Notes: generated by a model from the sequence alone, not told the origin. A stretch of DNA of 39,041 nucleotides from CALCMJ01 sp964475415 (GCA_964475415.1 CAYYWZ010000035.1:1-39041), one strand, 5' to 3'. Positions 25,738-34,592 are shown, counted from the first letter of the stretch. Numbers and translations: made by a program.

Positions 25738-26943
25738 TTAATTCTGTAATGTAACAAAATGTGATCTTAGCAGCCATAAACATATAGCTGAAACCATAGA
25801 AAATGCAGCAGCTAAATACCAGTAGGTATGAAAACCAACTATTTCAATAACGGGTAGTCCAGATACAGGAGCAAAGAGAAAAGCTAAGGCAAACATCATA
25901 GAAACGACACCCATATATTTACCTTGATTTTGTTCCGTCGCACGTCTCATAACCAAAGAAGGAATTAATGGAAAATTAATCACCTCTCCTAGTGCGACTA
26001 ACAAGCTGTAAAGAGCAATAGCAACAAGTGGGTTTGGTACAAGTGCTAATAATGCATAGCCTAACCCGATTAGAAAGGCACCACCTACCAGTGGTTTGAA
26101 ATATTTGTTTTTCTGCTCTATAATATACACTAGCGGCATCTCAAGAAAGAAAACCAGTAAACCATTGACAGTAAAGAAAATTCCTATCCATTTCTCATCT
26201 AATTCTACAATCTCTTTAAAGTAAACAGGTACAGAAAAAAGAATTTGAAAAAAGGCTATCATGTTAAATAAGTTGAATAACAAGAATAACAATAATATAC
26301 CGTCACGATAAGGAGACTCTATAACAAGGTCCTCTTTCTTAATAATTTCTTTTTTCACATTTCTATGACCCAGGACAAAAAACAAAGCAATAAAAGCCAA
26401 AAAACTTGTAAAACCATCTCCAATAAAGAGCCACCTATACCCTACTGTTCCTGCTAAGAAACCACCTATGGCAGGCCCTATCGCTACTCCTAAATTAATA
26501 GCCATTCTTAATAAAGAAAATCCTCTGGTCTTATTTTCTGGATTACCCCATAGACTTACAGCACTGAATGCCGCTGGACTGAACATACTAGAAAAAGAAG
26601 CTGTAATAATCATCCAAGTACATAGCATGTAGAATTCTTGAAATAGTACTATACAGGTAAAACATATCGCCATACCTAATAGACTTATAGCCATAACTTT
26701 AAAATTTCCAATAATATCTGTGAGATACCCCCCTATATTAGATCCCATCAAGGCACCTAGTCCGAAACAGAAAAGAACAATACCTGACTGTGTTTTACTG
26801 AATCCCAATTCTGAGGTGAGGTATAAACTCATGAATGGAATAACCATTTCACCACATCTATTGATAAGATAGATAAGTGCAATATACCAGACTTCTTTGT
26901 TGAGCCCTTGAAATGATTTTAGATATAGATCAAATAATTTCAT
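25738..26943 (-). CDS. MFS transporter
   Basis: Major facilitator of 401 residues with about 12 hydrophobic helices. The loop after helix two contains the family motif A as GALMGSNIGGYLTDIIGNFK, with the conserved Gly and Asp, and the fourth/fifth helices carry a motif C-like GVAIGPAIGGFLAG, which is associated with drug:proton antiporters. The likely role is export of a drug or metabolite. A helical hairpin terminator lies only 2 bases before its ATG on the same strand, so expression may be controlled by attenuation. It is separated from the downstream protease gene by 222 bases without recognisable content. Confidence 0.9.
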   Translation of the reverse strand: MKLFDLYLKSFQGLNKEVWYIALIYLINRCGEMVIPFMSLYLTSELGFSKTQSGIVLFCFGLGALMGSNIGGYLTDIIGNFKVMAISLLGMAICFTCIVLFQEFYMLCTWMIITASFSSMFSPAAFSAVSLWGNPENKTRGFSLLRMAINLGVAIGPAIGGFLAGTVGYRWLFIGDGFTSFLAFIALFFVLGHRNVKKEIIKKEDLVIESPYRDGILLLFLLFNLFNMIAFFQILFSVPVYFKEIVELDEKWIGIFFTVNGLLVFFLEMPLVYIIEQKNKYFKPLVGGAFLIGLGYALLALVPNPLVAIALYSLLVALGEVINFPLIPSLVMRRATEQNQGKYMGVVSMMFALAFLFAPVSGLPVIEIVGFHTYWYLAAAFSMVSAICLWLLRSHFVTLQN

Positions 26944-26944
26944 A

Positions 26945-26976
26945 TAAAAAAAGCCTTATCGGATATCGACAAGGCT
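26945..26976 (-). terminator. Intrinsic terminator abutting the MFS start codon
   Basis: On the minus strand AGCCTT pairs with AAGGCT (26952-26976). A C-A mismatch and an inner TCG/CGA stem follow, and six T's come directly after (26951-26946). The ATG of the MFS gene is at 26943-26941. It would end rluF transcripts but also lies inside any MFS leader that starts upstream. Confidence 0.78.
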
Positions 26977-27066
26977 ATATGTTTTTAAATAGTTATAGAC
27001 AAATCTCAATCTATAGTGGATGTTATTTGATATCTGTTTATAAAACTACTTTTCATTGTTCATCTT

Positions 27067-27111
27067 TTAATGCATTATAAATCTACCTAAATTATTTAAT
27101 ACAAAAAACAT
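27067..27111 (-). other. 14-codon open frame in the MFS leader (possible leader peptide)
   Basis: ATG at 27111 opens a short frame reading MFFVLNNLGRFIMH and a TAA, between the rluF stop and the terminator before the MFS gene. Its position would fit a leader peptide controlling the terminator. A frame of this size easily arises by chance in AT-rich DNA, so only the location makes it notable. Confidence 0.22.
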
Positions 27112-27137
27112 ATTACTAAGTTTATATTATAAAAAAA

Positions 27138-28037
27138 CTACCCTCTTCTTTTCCTTCCTAATTTTGAACTAGGTTTGGCTTTTGATTTACTTTTGGATTT
27201 GAAGCTTGTTTTAGATTTGGATTTAGATCGAGAAGGTTTAAATCTTGATTGAGATTTTTGTTTCCCTTTTGCACTATAGAATTTCTTCTTTTTGGGTGCA
27301 GATGGATCTGCTGTTTTAGAAGAATGCTGAATCATTTTCTGAAGTTCATTCAACTCATCCAGGGTAAAGTATCTCCACTCTCCTACCTTTAGATTTGTTA
27401 AGTTCATATGCATAATACGGGTACGCTTCAAGGTCTTCACCTTATAATCAAGAAAATTACACATACGTCTAATCTGTCTATTAAGCCCCTGAGTGAGTAT
27501 AATTTTAAACTTGTATTCGCCTAGTTTTTTGACTTCACATTTCCTGGTACGGGTACCTAGAATAGGGATACCATTACTCATTCTGTCAATAAATTTTTGA
27601 GTTATAACCTTATCGACAGTTACAATATATTCTTTGTTATGATTATTTCCTGCTCTTAATATTTTATTGACAACATCTCCATCATCTGTCAGAAAAATAA
27701 GCCCTTCAGATTGTTTGTCTAGTCTTCCTATCGGAAACAATCTGTGCTTATAATTAATATAACTTATGATATTGTTTTTCTCAGATATATCGGTAGTACA
27801 AATAATACCTTCTGGTTTATTAAAAGCAATATAGATAGATCGCTTTTTTCTTTTTACCAATTCGCCATCTAATCTTACCTCATCTCCAGGAATTACTCGG
27901 TTAGTTTTCTTTGCTATCTTTCGATTTATGCTTACCCTTCCCTGCTCTATATATTCATCTGCCTCTCTTCTAGAACAGAAGCCTGTACTACTTATATATT
28001 TATTGAGACTTGTAGAATTTTCGTTATCAGATTGCAC
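27138..28037 (-). CDS. rluF: 23S rRNA pseudouridine synthase RluF-like
   Basis: Pseudouridine synthase of the RsuA/RluF group; E. coli RluF modifies U2604 of 23S rRNA. An S4 RNA-binding domain (about residues 10-65, LNKYISSTGFCSRREADEYI) precedes the catalytic domain with GRLDKQSEGLIFLTDDG, where Asp107 is the catalytic residue. Further blocks follow the RluF order: NKILRAGNNHNKEYIVTVDK, GIPILGTRTRKCEVKKLG, and GLNRQIRRMCNFLDYKVKTL. The last ~60 residues are a Lys/Ser-rich tail (SKSKSKTSFKSKSKSKAKPS) likely to bind RNA, absent from the E. coli enzyme. The gene lies 53 bases after the GNAT gene and ends the lipid-oxidation operon. Confidence 0.92.
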   Translation of the reverse strand: MQSDNENSTSLNKYISSTGFCSRREADEYIEQGRVSINRKIAKKTNRVIPGDEVRLDGELVKRKKRSIYIAFNKPEGIICTTDISEKNNIISYINYKHRLFPIGRLDKQSEGLIFLTDDGDVVNKILRAGNNHNKEYIVTVDKVITQKFIDRMSNGIPILGTRTRKCEVKKLGEYKFKIILTQGLNRQIRRMCNFLDYKVKTLKRTRIMHMNLTNLKVGEWRYFTLDELNELQKMIQHSSKTADPSAPKKKKFYSAKGKQKSQSRFKPSRSKSKSKTSFKSKSKSKAKPSSKLGRKRRG

Positions 28038-28090
28038 TATCCATTTATTTACTGAAGGACAAAGCTATTCAATTTCTAAAAGATATTACT

Positions 28091-28684
28091 TTAAATAAGT
28101 TTTTCTCTCAATTTATTCCTGAGATCCGTATCCCATTCCTCCTTAAGTATACTTAAAATAATACTATCTCTTCTACCAGTAAGAGATTTACAATTGGATC
28201 TAAGAACACCTTCTGCAGTGCATCCAATACCCTTCATCGCTGCTATACTGCGAGCATTATTATTATCAGCTCTAAATTCAACTCGTTCAAATCCGATGGT
28301 ATCGAATGCAAATTGTAACATTAAGAACTTACAGTTTTTATTGAGTCCTGAGCCCCAATAATCTTTCCCATACCATGTATATCCCAGCTGGGTAGTATTA
28401 TGACCTAATTGAATATCATAAAATCTTGTACTTCCAGCATAACTTTCATATTGTTTATCAAAAACAATAAAAGGATAAGACAACTTTTGCTTACGTCCAT
28501 CTAAGGCAACATTGAAATACTTGTTAAAATTATTTTCACCATATGCAGAAAGTAACGAGTAGGTCCATAGATCTATATCACCTATCCCATAGGGCAATAG
28601 ATGCGCATGATCATCCGATACCAAAGGACGTAAAAGTACTCTATCGTTTTCTAGAAGATATTGCTCGTCAAAATTAAACTCCAT
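28091..28684 (-). CDS. GNAT N-acetyltransferase (RimJ/RimL-like)
   Basis: Predicted acetyl-CoA-dependent N-acetyltransferase of about 200 residues, resembling the RimJ/RimL group that acetylates ribosomal protein N-termini or small molecules. Family features are the opening LLENDRVLLRPLVSDDHAHL, the strands YAGSTRFYDIQLGHNTTQLG and YTWYGKDYWGSGLNKNCK, where the Q/GxxGxG/A loop is present only as WGSGLNK, and VEFRADNNNARSIAAMKGIG. The substrate is unknown. It lies 10 bases after the acyl-CoA dehydrogenase gene, so it is probably cotranscribed without a clear functional tie. Confidence 0.87.
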   Translation of the reverse strand: MEFNFDEQYLLENDRVLLRPLVSDDHAHLLPYGIGDIDLWTYSLLSAYGENNFNKYFNVALDGRKQKLSYPFIVFDKQYESYAGSTRFYDIQLGHNTTQLGYTWYGKDYWGSGLNKNCKFLMLQFAFDTIGFERVEFRADNNNARSIAAMKGIGCTAEGVLRSNCKSLTGRRDSIILSILKEEWDTDLRNKLREKLI

Positions 28685-28694
28685 TAGATTTTTA

Positions 28695-29903
28695 TTATGA
28701 ATTTATCGCTCTAATTGTATTTCGACCTAATTGATACATATGTACTTCATCAGGGCCATCTGCTATTCTTATCGATCTAGCATAAATCCAAAAACCTGCT
28801 AGAGGCGTATCTTGACATACACCCATTCCTCCAAAAGATTGTATAGCTCTGTCAACTACTGTACAAGCCATCCTAGGAACAACAATCTTGATCATAGAAA
28901 TTAAATCCTTAGCACCCTTTATACCATACTTGTCTATCTTATCAGCCGCTGATAGTGTAAGTAACCTAGCTTGTTCTATTTCACACCTGGACTTTGCAAT
29001 TTCTTGTCGTATGCTACTATACTCAGACACCTTTTTTCCAAAGGTAGAACGTTCTTCGACTCTCAGACACATCATATCGAGAGCTCTCTGAGAAGCTCCT
29101 ATAAGACGCATACAATGATGAATTCTTCCAGGGCCTAACCTCCCTTGCGCAATGTGAAAACCATCTCCCTCATCCATGAGTATATTACTTCGCGGAACAC
29201 GTACATTCTCTAGACTAATCTCACAATGTCCTTCTGGCGAATCCCAGGTACCATATACTTGCAAAGGACGAATAATCTTTATACCCGGAGTTTCTACTGG
29301 AACTAGGATCATACTTTGTTGTACGTGGCGTGCTGCTGTAGGATCTGTCTTACCCATTATGATGTAAAATTTGGTATTAGGATTCATCGCCCCTGACGAC
29401 CACCACTTAAGACCATTAATTACATATTCGTCTCCTTCCCTTATGATTTGAGTTTCTATATTTGTAGCATCTGAGGAAGCTACCTCCGGCTCTGTCATCA
29501 GAAAAGCAGAACGAATCTTTCCTTCCATTAATGGAATAAGCCATTGTTCTTGCTGCTGCTTAGTACCGTATTTTGCAAGGACCTCCATATTGCCTGTATC
29601 AGGAGCAGAACAATTAAATACTTGAGAAGACCAAAGAACTCTTCCCATAAGTTCGGCAAGTGGAGCATACTCTAGATTTGTAAGGCCTGGACTTAGCTTC
29701 CCATAATCTTTTGACAAAAATAGGTTCCAGAGATCTGCAGATCTAGCTTTATTTTTTAGTACTTCTAATTCAGGGAATATTTTCCAACGGTTTTCTTCAA
29801 CGAATTCATTATAAGCGGCTTCTACAGGAAATATATTTTCTTGCATGAAGAGATCTAACTTCTTTTGTAGATCTAACGATTTATAAGAAAAATCAAAATC
29901 CAT
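28695..29903 (-). CDS. Acyl-CoA dehydrogenase, ACAD10/11-like
   Basis: FAD-dependent acyl-CoA dehydrogenase of 402 residues. Visible features are FLMTEPEVASSDATNIET (substrate and FAD contact), YVINGLKWWSSGAMN, the middle-domain FAD block, RSTFGKKVSEYSSIRQEIAK and the C-terminal QSFGGMGVCQDTPLAGFWIY. The closing motif RIADGPDEVHMYQLGR is characteristic of the ACAD10/ACAD11 group; by position Asp replaces the Glu that is the usual catalytic base in medium-chain enzymes. Mammalian members act in oxidation of 4-hydroxy fatty acids together with a kinase domain. That kinase is not encoded here. The gene lies 22 bases after the SDR gene and 10 before the GNAT gene. Confidence 0.92.
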   Translation of the reverse strand: MDFDFSYKSLDLQKKLDLFMQENIFPVEAAYNEFVEENRWKIFPELEVLKNKARSADLWNLFLSKDYGKLSPGLTNLEYAPLAELMGRVLWSSQVFNCSAPDTGNMEVLAKYGTKQQQEQWLIPLMEGKIRSAFLMTEPEVASSDATNIETQIIREGDEYVINGLKWWSSGAMNPNTKFYIIMGKTDPTAARHVQQSMILVPVETPGIKIIRPLQVYGTWDSPEGHCEISLENVRVPRSNILMDEGDGFHIAQGRLGPGRIHHCMRLIGASQRALDMMCLRVEERSTFGKKVSEYSSIRQEIAKSRCEIEQARLLTLSAADKIDKYGIKGAKDLISMIKIVVPRMACTVVDRAIQSFGGMGVCQDTPLAGFWIYARSIRIADGPDEVHMYQLGRNTIRAINS

Positions 29904-29925
29904 ATTATGGTTTTATTCTTTATAA

Positions 29926-30690
29926 TTATATAAGATAGCCGCCATCTGCTACATAAGACGATCCTGTGCAATAACTAGAAGCATCCGATGCTAGAAATAA
30001 TGCCAGGCCAGCTAATTCTTCAGGTTGCCCCATTCGTTTAGCAGGGATATGTTTTACAAACTTACTAAGCATTTCTTCATTATCCCATAAGACCTTACTG
30101 AACTTAGTTTGTATAAGTCCTGGACAAATAGCATTACTTCTAATCTTATTTCTTCCCCACTCTAGAGCTTGAGATTTTGTCAGAGATATCAGCGCTGCTT
30201 TACTCATACTATACATGGCTAGACCGTTAGACGGCTTTATTCCTTCTATGGAAGCAATATTTATCACTGATCCTCCTCCTCGCTTCACCATGATAGGATA
30301 ACATAGGTTCGACAGCAACATACAAGCTTTAAGATTGACATTCATAATCTTTTCAAAAACATCTGCCTCAGCTTCCGATACTTTCCCAAAAACTGGATTT
30401 GTAGCAGCATTATTTATAAGTATATCTACCCCTCCATAAGCTTCCTTAGTCTGCAATACTAATGCTTTAAGATCATCTATCTTTCCTACATGACATGCTA
30501 TGCCTTTTGTATCTAGACCGTCCTTATTGAATGATTCAGAAACTGTATCAAGCGTTTCCTGATCTCTGCTACTTATAACTACTTTAGCGCCGTGCTTAGC
30601 TAGTCCATAGGCCATACTTTTCCCTATGCCTTTGGATGCACCGGTAACTATAGCTACTTTTCCTTCGAGGTTAAACATATCTTTTGACAT
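29926..30690 (-). CDS. Short-chain dehydrogenase/reductase (SDR)
   Basis: Classical SDR of 254 residues that uses NAD(P)H. The Rossmann start TGASKGIG is at residues 16-23, the NNAA motif near 93-96, and the catalytic triad is Ser147, Tyr160 and Lys164 (IASIEG...YSMSKAALISL). The end, SYCTGSSYVADGGYLI, is typical of FabG-like members. It is located between the fadH-like and acyl-CoA dehydrogenase genes (gaps of 16 and 22 bases), which suggests oxidation of a 3-hydroxy or other hydroxyacyl substrate in the same route. The substrate cannot be fixed from sequence. Confidence 0.93.
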   Translation of the reverse strand: MSKDMFNLEGKVAIVTGASKGIGKSMAYGLAKHGAKVVISSRDQETLDTVSESFNKDGLDTKGIACHVGKIDDLKALVLQTKEAYGGVDILINNAATNPVFGKVSEAEADVFEKIMNVNLKACMLLSNLCYPIMVKRGGGSVINIASIEGIKPSNGLAMYSMSKAALISLTKSQALEWGRNKIRSNAICPGLIQTKFSKVLWDNEEMLSKFVKHIPAKRMGQPEELAGLALFLASDASSYCTGSSYVADGGYLI

Positions 30691-30706
30691 AATGTAATGT
30701 TTTAAG

Positions 30707-32725
30707 TTAGATTATCGCAACAAGTAGAGCTGCCTCCCTAATTGCTCTCTTAGCATCTAAACCCGAAGCATTTTTTGCACCTCCTATAATATGAATATGT
30801 TCTGCACTTAAGTTGAGGCCCGAAGAAATAGGATCATAGACCTCCTGACCAGCACAGATAACAACATGGTCTACTTCTAACAGTTGATTATTTTCTCCCA
30901 CACTGATTTCAAATCCAGCACTTGACATTTTCTTGTATGTGCAATTGGACAACATGTGTACATCTCTCTTCTTAAGGCTCGCTCTGTGTATCCATCCTGT
31001 TGTCTTACCTAGATTTTTACCATGCTTTCCTACAGATCTTTTGAGCAAATAAATTGTTCTAGGTGAAGGTTCATCTACCGGTGCTTTCTGAGCTCCGGGA
31101 TTCTTATACTCCATATCCACTCCCCATTCTTGCATATAGGCTGCAGTATCTATAAGATTATCATTATGAGCGGATAGATATTCAGCTACATCAAATCCAA
31201 TACCACCTGCTCCAACTATTGCTACACGCTTTCCAACCCTCACTTTATTCTCTAATACATCCTTATAACTTACAACAGCAGGTAGATCTACTCCCTCAAA
31301 ATCAACCTTTCTAGGCAATACTCCAGTAGCCACTATTACTTCATCATAATTCATATCATTCAGCATACTTGAAGTTACTTGGCTGTTTAGAAATATTTCT
31401 ACCTGATACTTTCTCAAGATTGTTGAATAGTATCTTATTGTTTCAGCATAATCTTCTTTTCCTGGAATGATCTTGGCCATATTGAATTGGCCTCCGAGCT
31501 TTTCTGTAGCTTCATAGAGATGCACACTATGACCGCGCTCTGCTGCAATAGAAGCTGCAGCTAGTCCAGCTGGGCCACCACCTACTACAGCAATCTTTTT
31601 AGGTTTTTCTGTAGGTAAATAGTTGAGTTCTGTTTCATAACATGCCCTAGGATTTACGAGACAAGTGCACCTTTGCATAGTGAAGGTATGGTCTAAGCAA
31701 GCCTGATTACAAGCAATACAAGTATTAATCTCATCTACTCTATCTTCTTCGATCTTCCTTATTATTTGTGAATCTGCTAAAAAGGGTCTTGCCATAGAGA
31801 CCATATCTGCCTCACCTTCAGATAAAATTTGTTCTGCTATCTCCGGTGTATTTATTCTATTTGTCGCGACAAGTGGAATACTGACCTCACCCATCATTCT
31901 CTTCGTTACCCAAGAAAAACCTCCTCTTGGAACTATAGAGCCTATTGTTGGGATTCTAGCCTCGTGCCATCCTATACCTGTATTGATGATAGTTGCTCCT
32001 GCTTTTTCTATTTCCTTAGCCAGCAGGACTACTTCTTCCCAACTACTTCCATCTTCTACGAGATCTAACATTGACAATCTGTAAATTATAATAAAATTCT
32101 CTCCTACCGCTTCTCTGATACCAGATACTATCTTAAGTGGAAATTTGATTCTATTACTATAATCACCTCCCCACTCATCATTTCTTTTATTTGTTCTTTT
32201 GACAATAAACTGATTTATCAAATATCCCTCAGAACCCATCACTTCTACGCCATCATATCCTGCTTCTTTAGCTAGGCTAGCACATTTGACATAATCATCT
32301 ATTGTTCTTAGAATATCATCATGTGTTAGCTCTCTAGGTGTCAGCATATTTATAGGCGCCTTAATAGGAGACGGTGCTACTAGTTTTTTACTATATGCAT
32401 ATCTTCCAGTATGAAGAATTTGCATACATATCTTTCCACCTGCCTCATGAACAGCTGAAGTAATTATAGCATGATCTTCAACCTCTTTCTGAGTCGTAAG
32501 TTTACCAGAGCCATCCGCAACACCTCCCTCTACATTAGGGGCAATACCTCCAGTTACGATAAGTCCTACTCCTGCTCGAGCTCTCTCGGCATAAAAGGCT
32601 GCTGATTTTTCGTGACCTCCAGGAATCTCCTCTAGCATGGTGTGCATAGAACCCATTAACACTCTATTTCTCAATTGAGTAAACCCTAGATCTAAAGGTT
32701 TCAATATATTCTTATACTTGCTCAT
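30707..32725 (-). CDS. fadH: 2,4-dienoyl-CoA reductase, FadH-like iron-sulfur flavoenzyme
   Basis: Reduces 2,4-dienoyl-CoA esters during beta-oxidation of unsaturated fatty acids, using NADPH, FAD, FMN and a 4Fe-4S cluster. Order of domains: an Old Yellow Enzyme-like barrel to about residue 340, then flavodoxin-like FAD and NAD(P) domains. Catalytic Tyr168 (MGSEGYLINQF) and His254 (GIGWHEARIPT) are at the same positions as Tyr166 and His252 of E. coli FadH. Cluster ligands are Cys336, Cys339, Cys343 and Cys355 (CIACNQAC and CTCLVNPRAC). Dinucleotide loops are IAVVGGGPAGLAAA and VAIVGAGGIGFDVA. The 672-residue length matches. It heads the operon; no terminator lies between it and the SDR gene. 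Confidence 0.95.
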   Translation of the reverse strand: MSKYKNILKPLDLGFTQLRNRVLMGSMHTMLEEIPGGHEKSAAFYAERARAGVGLIVTGGIAPNVEGGVADGSGKLTTQKEVEDHAIITSAVHEAGGKICMQILHTGRYAYSKKLVAPSPIKAPINMLTPRELTHDDILRTIDDYVKCASLAKEAGYDGVEVMGSEGYLINQFIVKRTNKRNDEWGGDYSNRIKFPLKIVSGIREAVGENFIIIYRLSMLDLVEDGSSWEEVVLLAKEIEKAGATIINTGIGWHEARIPTIGSIVPRGGFSWVTKRMMGEVSIPLVATNRINTPEIAEQILSEGEADMVSMARPFLADSQIIRKIEEDRVDEINTCIACNQACLDHTFTMQRCTCLVNPRACYETELNYLPTEKPKKIAVVGGGPAGLAAASIAAERGHSVHLYEATEKLGGQFNMAKIIPGKEDYAETIRYYSTILRKYQVEIFLNSQVTSSMLNDMNYDEVIVATGVLPRKVDFEGVDLPAVVSYKDVLENKVRVGKRVAIVGAGGIGFDVAEYLSAHNDNLIDTAAYMQEWGVDMEYKNPGAQKAPVDEPSPRTIYLLKRSVGKHGKNLGKTTGWIHRASLKKRDVHMLSNCTYKKMSSAGFEISVGENNQLLEVDHVVICAGQEVYDPISSGLNLSAEHIHIIGGAKNASGLDAKRAIREAALLVAII

Positions 32726-33045
32726 ATGTTTATTTAACTCTGAGTATAAAAGTAATCATAGTTTAATAGACTATATAGCACTAGAAGAACAAAGATTTTA
32801 AATTCTTATTCGGATACTTGTTTCTAAATTAGATGGGAACGAAAAAAACGGCATAGATTATTTAAAATCTATGCCGCATTTATTTTGGGGTCAATTAGTC
32901 TTACAGACATATTCGAGATGTATATAAAATATCTTATTATGATCGATATTTACACATCACGTGTGCTACAAAGATGACTAAGATTTATTTCTAGAGAGAA
33001 AAAATTAAACATATTCAATAGGACTGAAGTTACAATCTTAGGTAC
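32726..33045. other. 320-base intergenic stretch between fadH and the truncated S51 gene
   Basis: Apart from the terminator described separately, no coding sequence or RNA gene is recognised on either strand. The stretch from 32880 to 33045, directly after the truncated S51 gene, was searched for its missing C-terminal half in all three minus frames; none was recognisable. It must also hold the fadH promoter, but no convincing TAnnTTTG is seen near 32726-32800. Confidence 0.5.
32842..32876 (-). terminator. Intrinsic terminator of the nrnA-prfB run
   Basis: CGGCATAGATT (32849-32859) pairs perfectly with AATCTATGCCG (32866-32876) around a 6-base loop, and on the minus strand seven T's follow (32848-32842). 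It lies 170 bases beyond the end of the truncated S51 gene, where the end of an intact gene might once have been. Confidence 0.85.
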
Positions 33046-33456
33046 TTATATTGCATAAGCAGTATATAAGTTAACATAATCCCATTGGTTTCCTCCTGCA
33101 AACCATATAGCTTCCGCTTTTAAAATTTTATCTAATACATAACTGTTTGTAGAAGCTTCTGCAGTATTGAACACTATTGTTTCAACTGAATTTACACTAA
33201 CGCCTAATTCTGAATAAAAGTAGTCATTATAACTATCAGAGCCAGAAGTTCGTAAGATGAGTATATCACCTCCGGAAGATCTTTCCAGAAACCATCTTAA
33301 TGCATTATCGTTTTCTGTAGCACCTCCCATCATACATATACCTCCGACAGGATTAGTCATTATATTCTCCTCATTCCCTATATGATAATTGACATAAGAT
33401 TGTGCAGTTATAAGAAAAGGTAAGAATAAGAATAGGGATATAAAAGGTACTTTCAT
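33046..33456 (-). pseudogene. Truncated cyanophycinase-like S51 peptidase
   Basis: Only the N-terminal part of a cyanophycinase-like (peptidase S51) protein is present. The signal peptide MKVPFISLFLFLPFLITAQ is followed by GGICMMGGATENDNALRWFL, GGDILILRTSGSDSYNDYFY and AIWFAGGNQWDYVNLYTAYA, where the frame stops. That last block normally precedes by a few residues the region holding the nucleophile (GGTSAG), so no active site remains. Of about 137 residues, family members usually have well over 250. The start at 33456 is preferred to 33507 because it begins the signal peptide. It lies 55 bases after prfB. A functional small exported protein cannot be excluded, but a decaying gene is likelier. 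Confidence 0.75.
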
Positions 33457-33511
33457 TAAACAAATATAAAAGATTGGATTATTTTCTAAAAATATTATAA
33501 GGATCAAGAAG

Positions 33512-34592
33512 CTACTTTCCTTCCCACATTAGAAATGCTTTTAGAAAACCCTGGAGATCACCATTGAGTACGGCATCGGTATTTCTATTTTCGTATTTCG
33601 TTCTATGATCTTTCACTCTTCTATCATCTAATACATAAGATCTTATTTGCGATCCCCATTCATTTTTCATTTTCTTAGATTCCACCTTATCTCTTTCTGC
33701 TCTCTTCTTCTCCAGTTCTAGCTGATACAATCTAGACTTAAGCATCGTAAGCGCTTTCTCTCTATTAAGATGCTGTGATCGCTCTTGTTGACATTCTACA
33801 GCTATTCCTGTAGGAAGGTGTCGGACTCTTACTGCTGATTCTGTTTTATTGACATGCTGACCTCCTGCACCACTTGCTCTGAAAGTATCCCATTCTATAT
33901 CAGCCGGATTTACTTCTACTTCTATTGTATTATCTATCTGAGGATGAACAAAAACAGAGGCGAAAGAAGTCATTCTTTTTCCTTGAGCATTAAAAGGACT
34001 TATACGTACTAACCTATGGACGCCATTTTCTCCTTTGAGCATTCCATATGCATAATCACCTTTAATTTCTATCCCTACAGATTTCACACCTGCCACATCA
34101 CCATTAACTCTAGAAACCTCTGTAACCTTAAATCCATTTTTCTCCCCATACATTACGTACATTCTGTATAGCATTTCTGCCCAATCACAGGCTTCTGTAC
34201 CACCTGCACCTGCATTGATCTCTAGATTACAGGTAAGCTCATCTTCTTCTTGATTAAGTGTAGAACGAAATTCTACATCTTCTACTATTTCCAAGGCAGC
34301 GATATATTTCTCCTCTACCTCTTCTTCCGAAACTTCGCCTTCTTGCTGGAATTCAAATAGAATCTCTAAATCATCAACTACAGTTTCTACCTGTGTATAA
34401 TTTTTAATCCAGTTCTTATGTACTTTGATTTCCTTGAGCACCAATTCAGCGGCTTTCGGATCATTCCAAAAAACTGGATCAGCAGATTTCAATTCGTTAT
34501 CTTCTAGTTTAAGCTTGCGTTCATCGACGTCAAAGATACCTCCTTAACAAAGCCAAACGATTCTTTAACTCTTTGAGTTGATCAGAATTCAT
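33512..34592 (-). CDS. prfB: Peptide chain release factor 2, with programmed +1 frameshift
   Basis: RF2 ends translation at UGA and UAA. The bulk of the protein lies in one frame from about 34531 to 33512. It includes the codon-reading tripeptide SPF in RISPFNAQGKRMTS and the catalytic GGQ in RASGAGGQHVNKTESAVRVR. Its N-terminus is in another frame: ATG at 34592 gives MNSDQLKELKNRLALLRRYL, then UGA at 34532-34530. Slipping +1 at CTT-TGA-C joins it to DVDERKLKLEDNELKSADPV, giving 359 residues (E. coli RF2 has 365). Starting instead at the in-frame TTG at 34492 would lose 33 residues of the conserved N-terminal helix. An AGAGG precedes the ATG. The FKBP gene ends 23 bases upstream. Confidence 0.96.
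34529..34545 (-). promoter_or_regulatory. RF2 programmed frameshift site
   Basis: On the minus strand this reads AAGGAGGTATCTTTGAC. It has an internal Shine-Dalgarno AGGAGG, three bases, the slippery CTT, the in-frame stop TGA and a following C. E. coli prfB has AGG GGG TAT CTT TGA C with the same spacing. Low RF2 leads to a pause at UGA and a +1 shift, so RF2 regulates its own synthesis. Confidence 0.95.

Noticed and set aside
27138..27320. Lys/Ser repeats at the 3' end of rluF as a DNA repeat element
   Set aside because: The repetition is a low-complexity basic protein tail, common in RNA-modifying enzymes, and not a separate DNA element.
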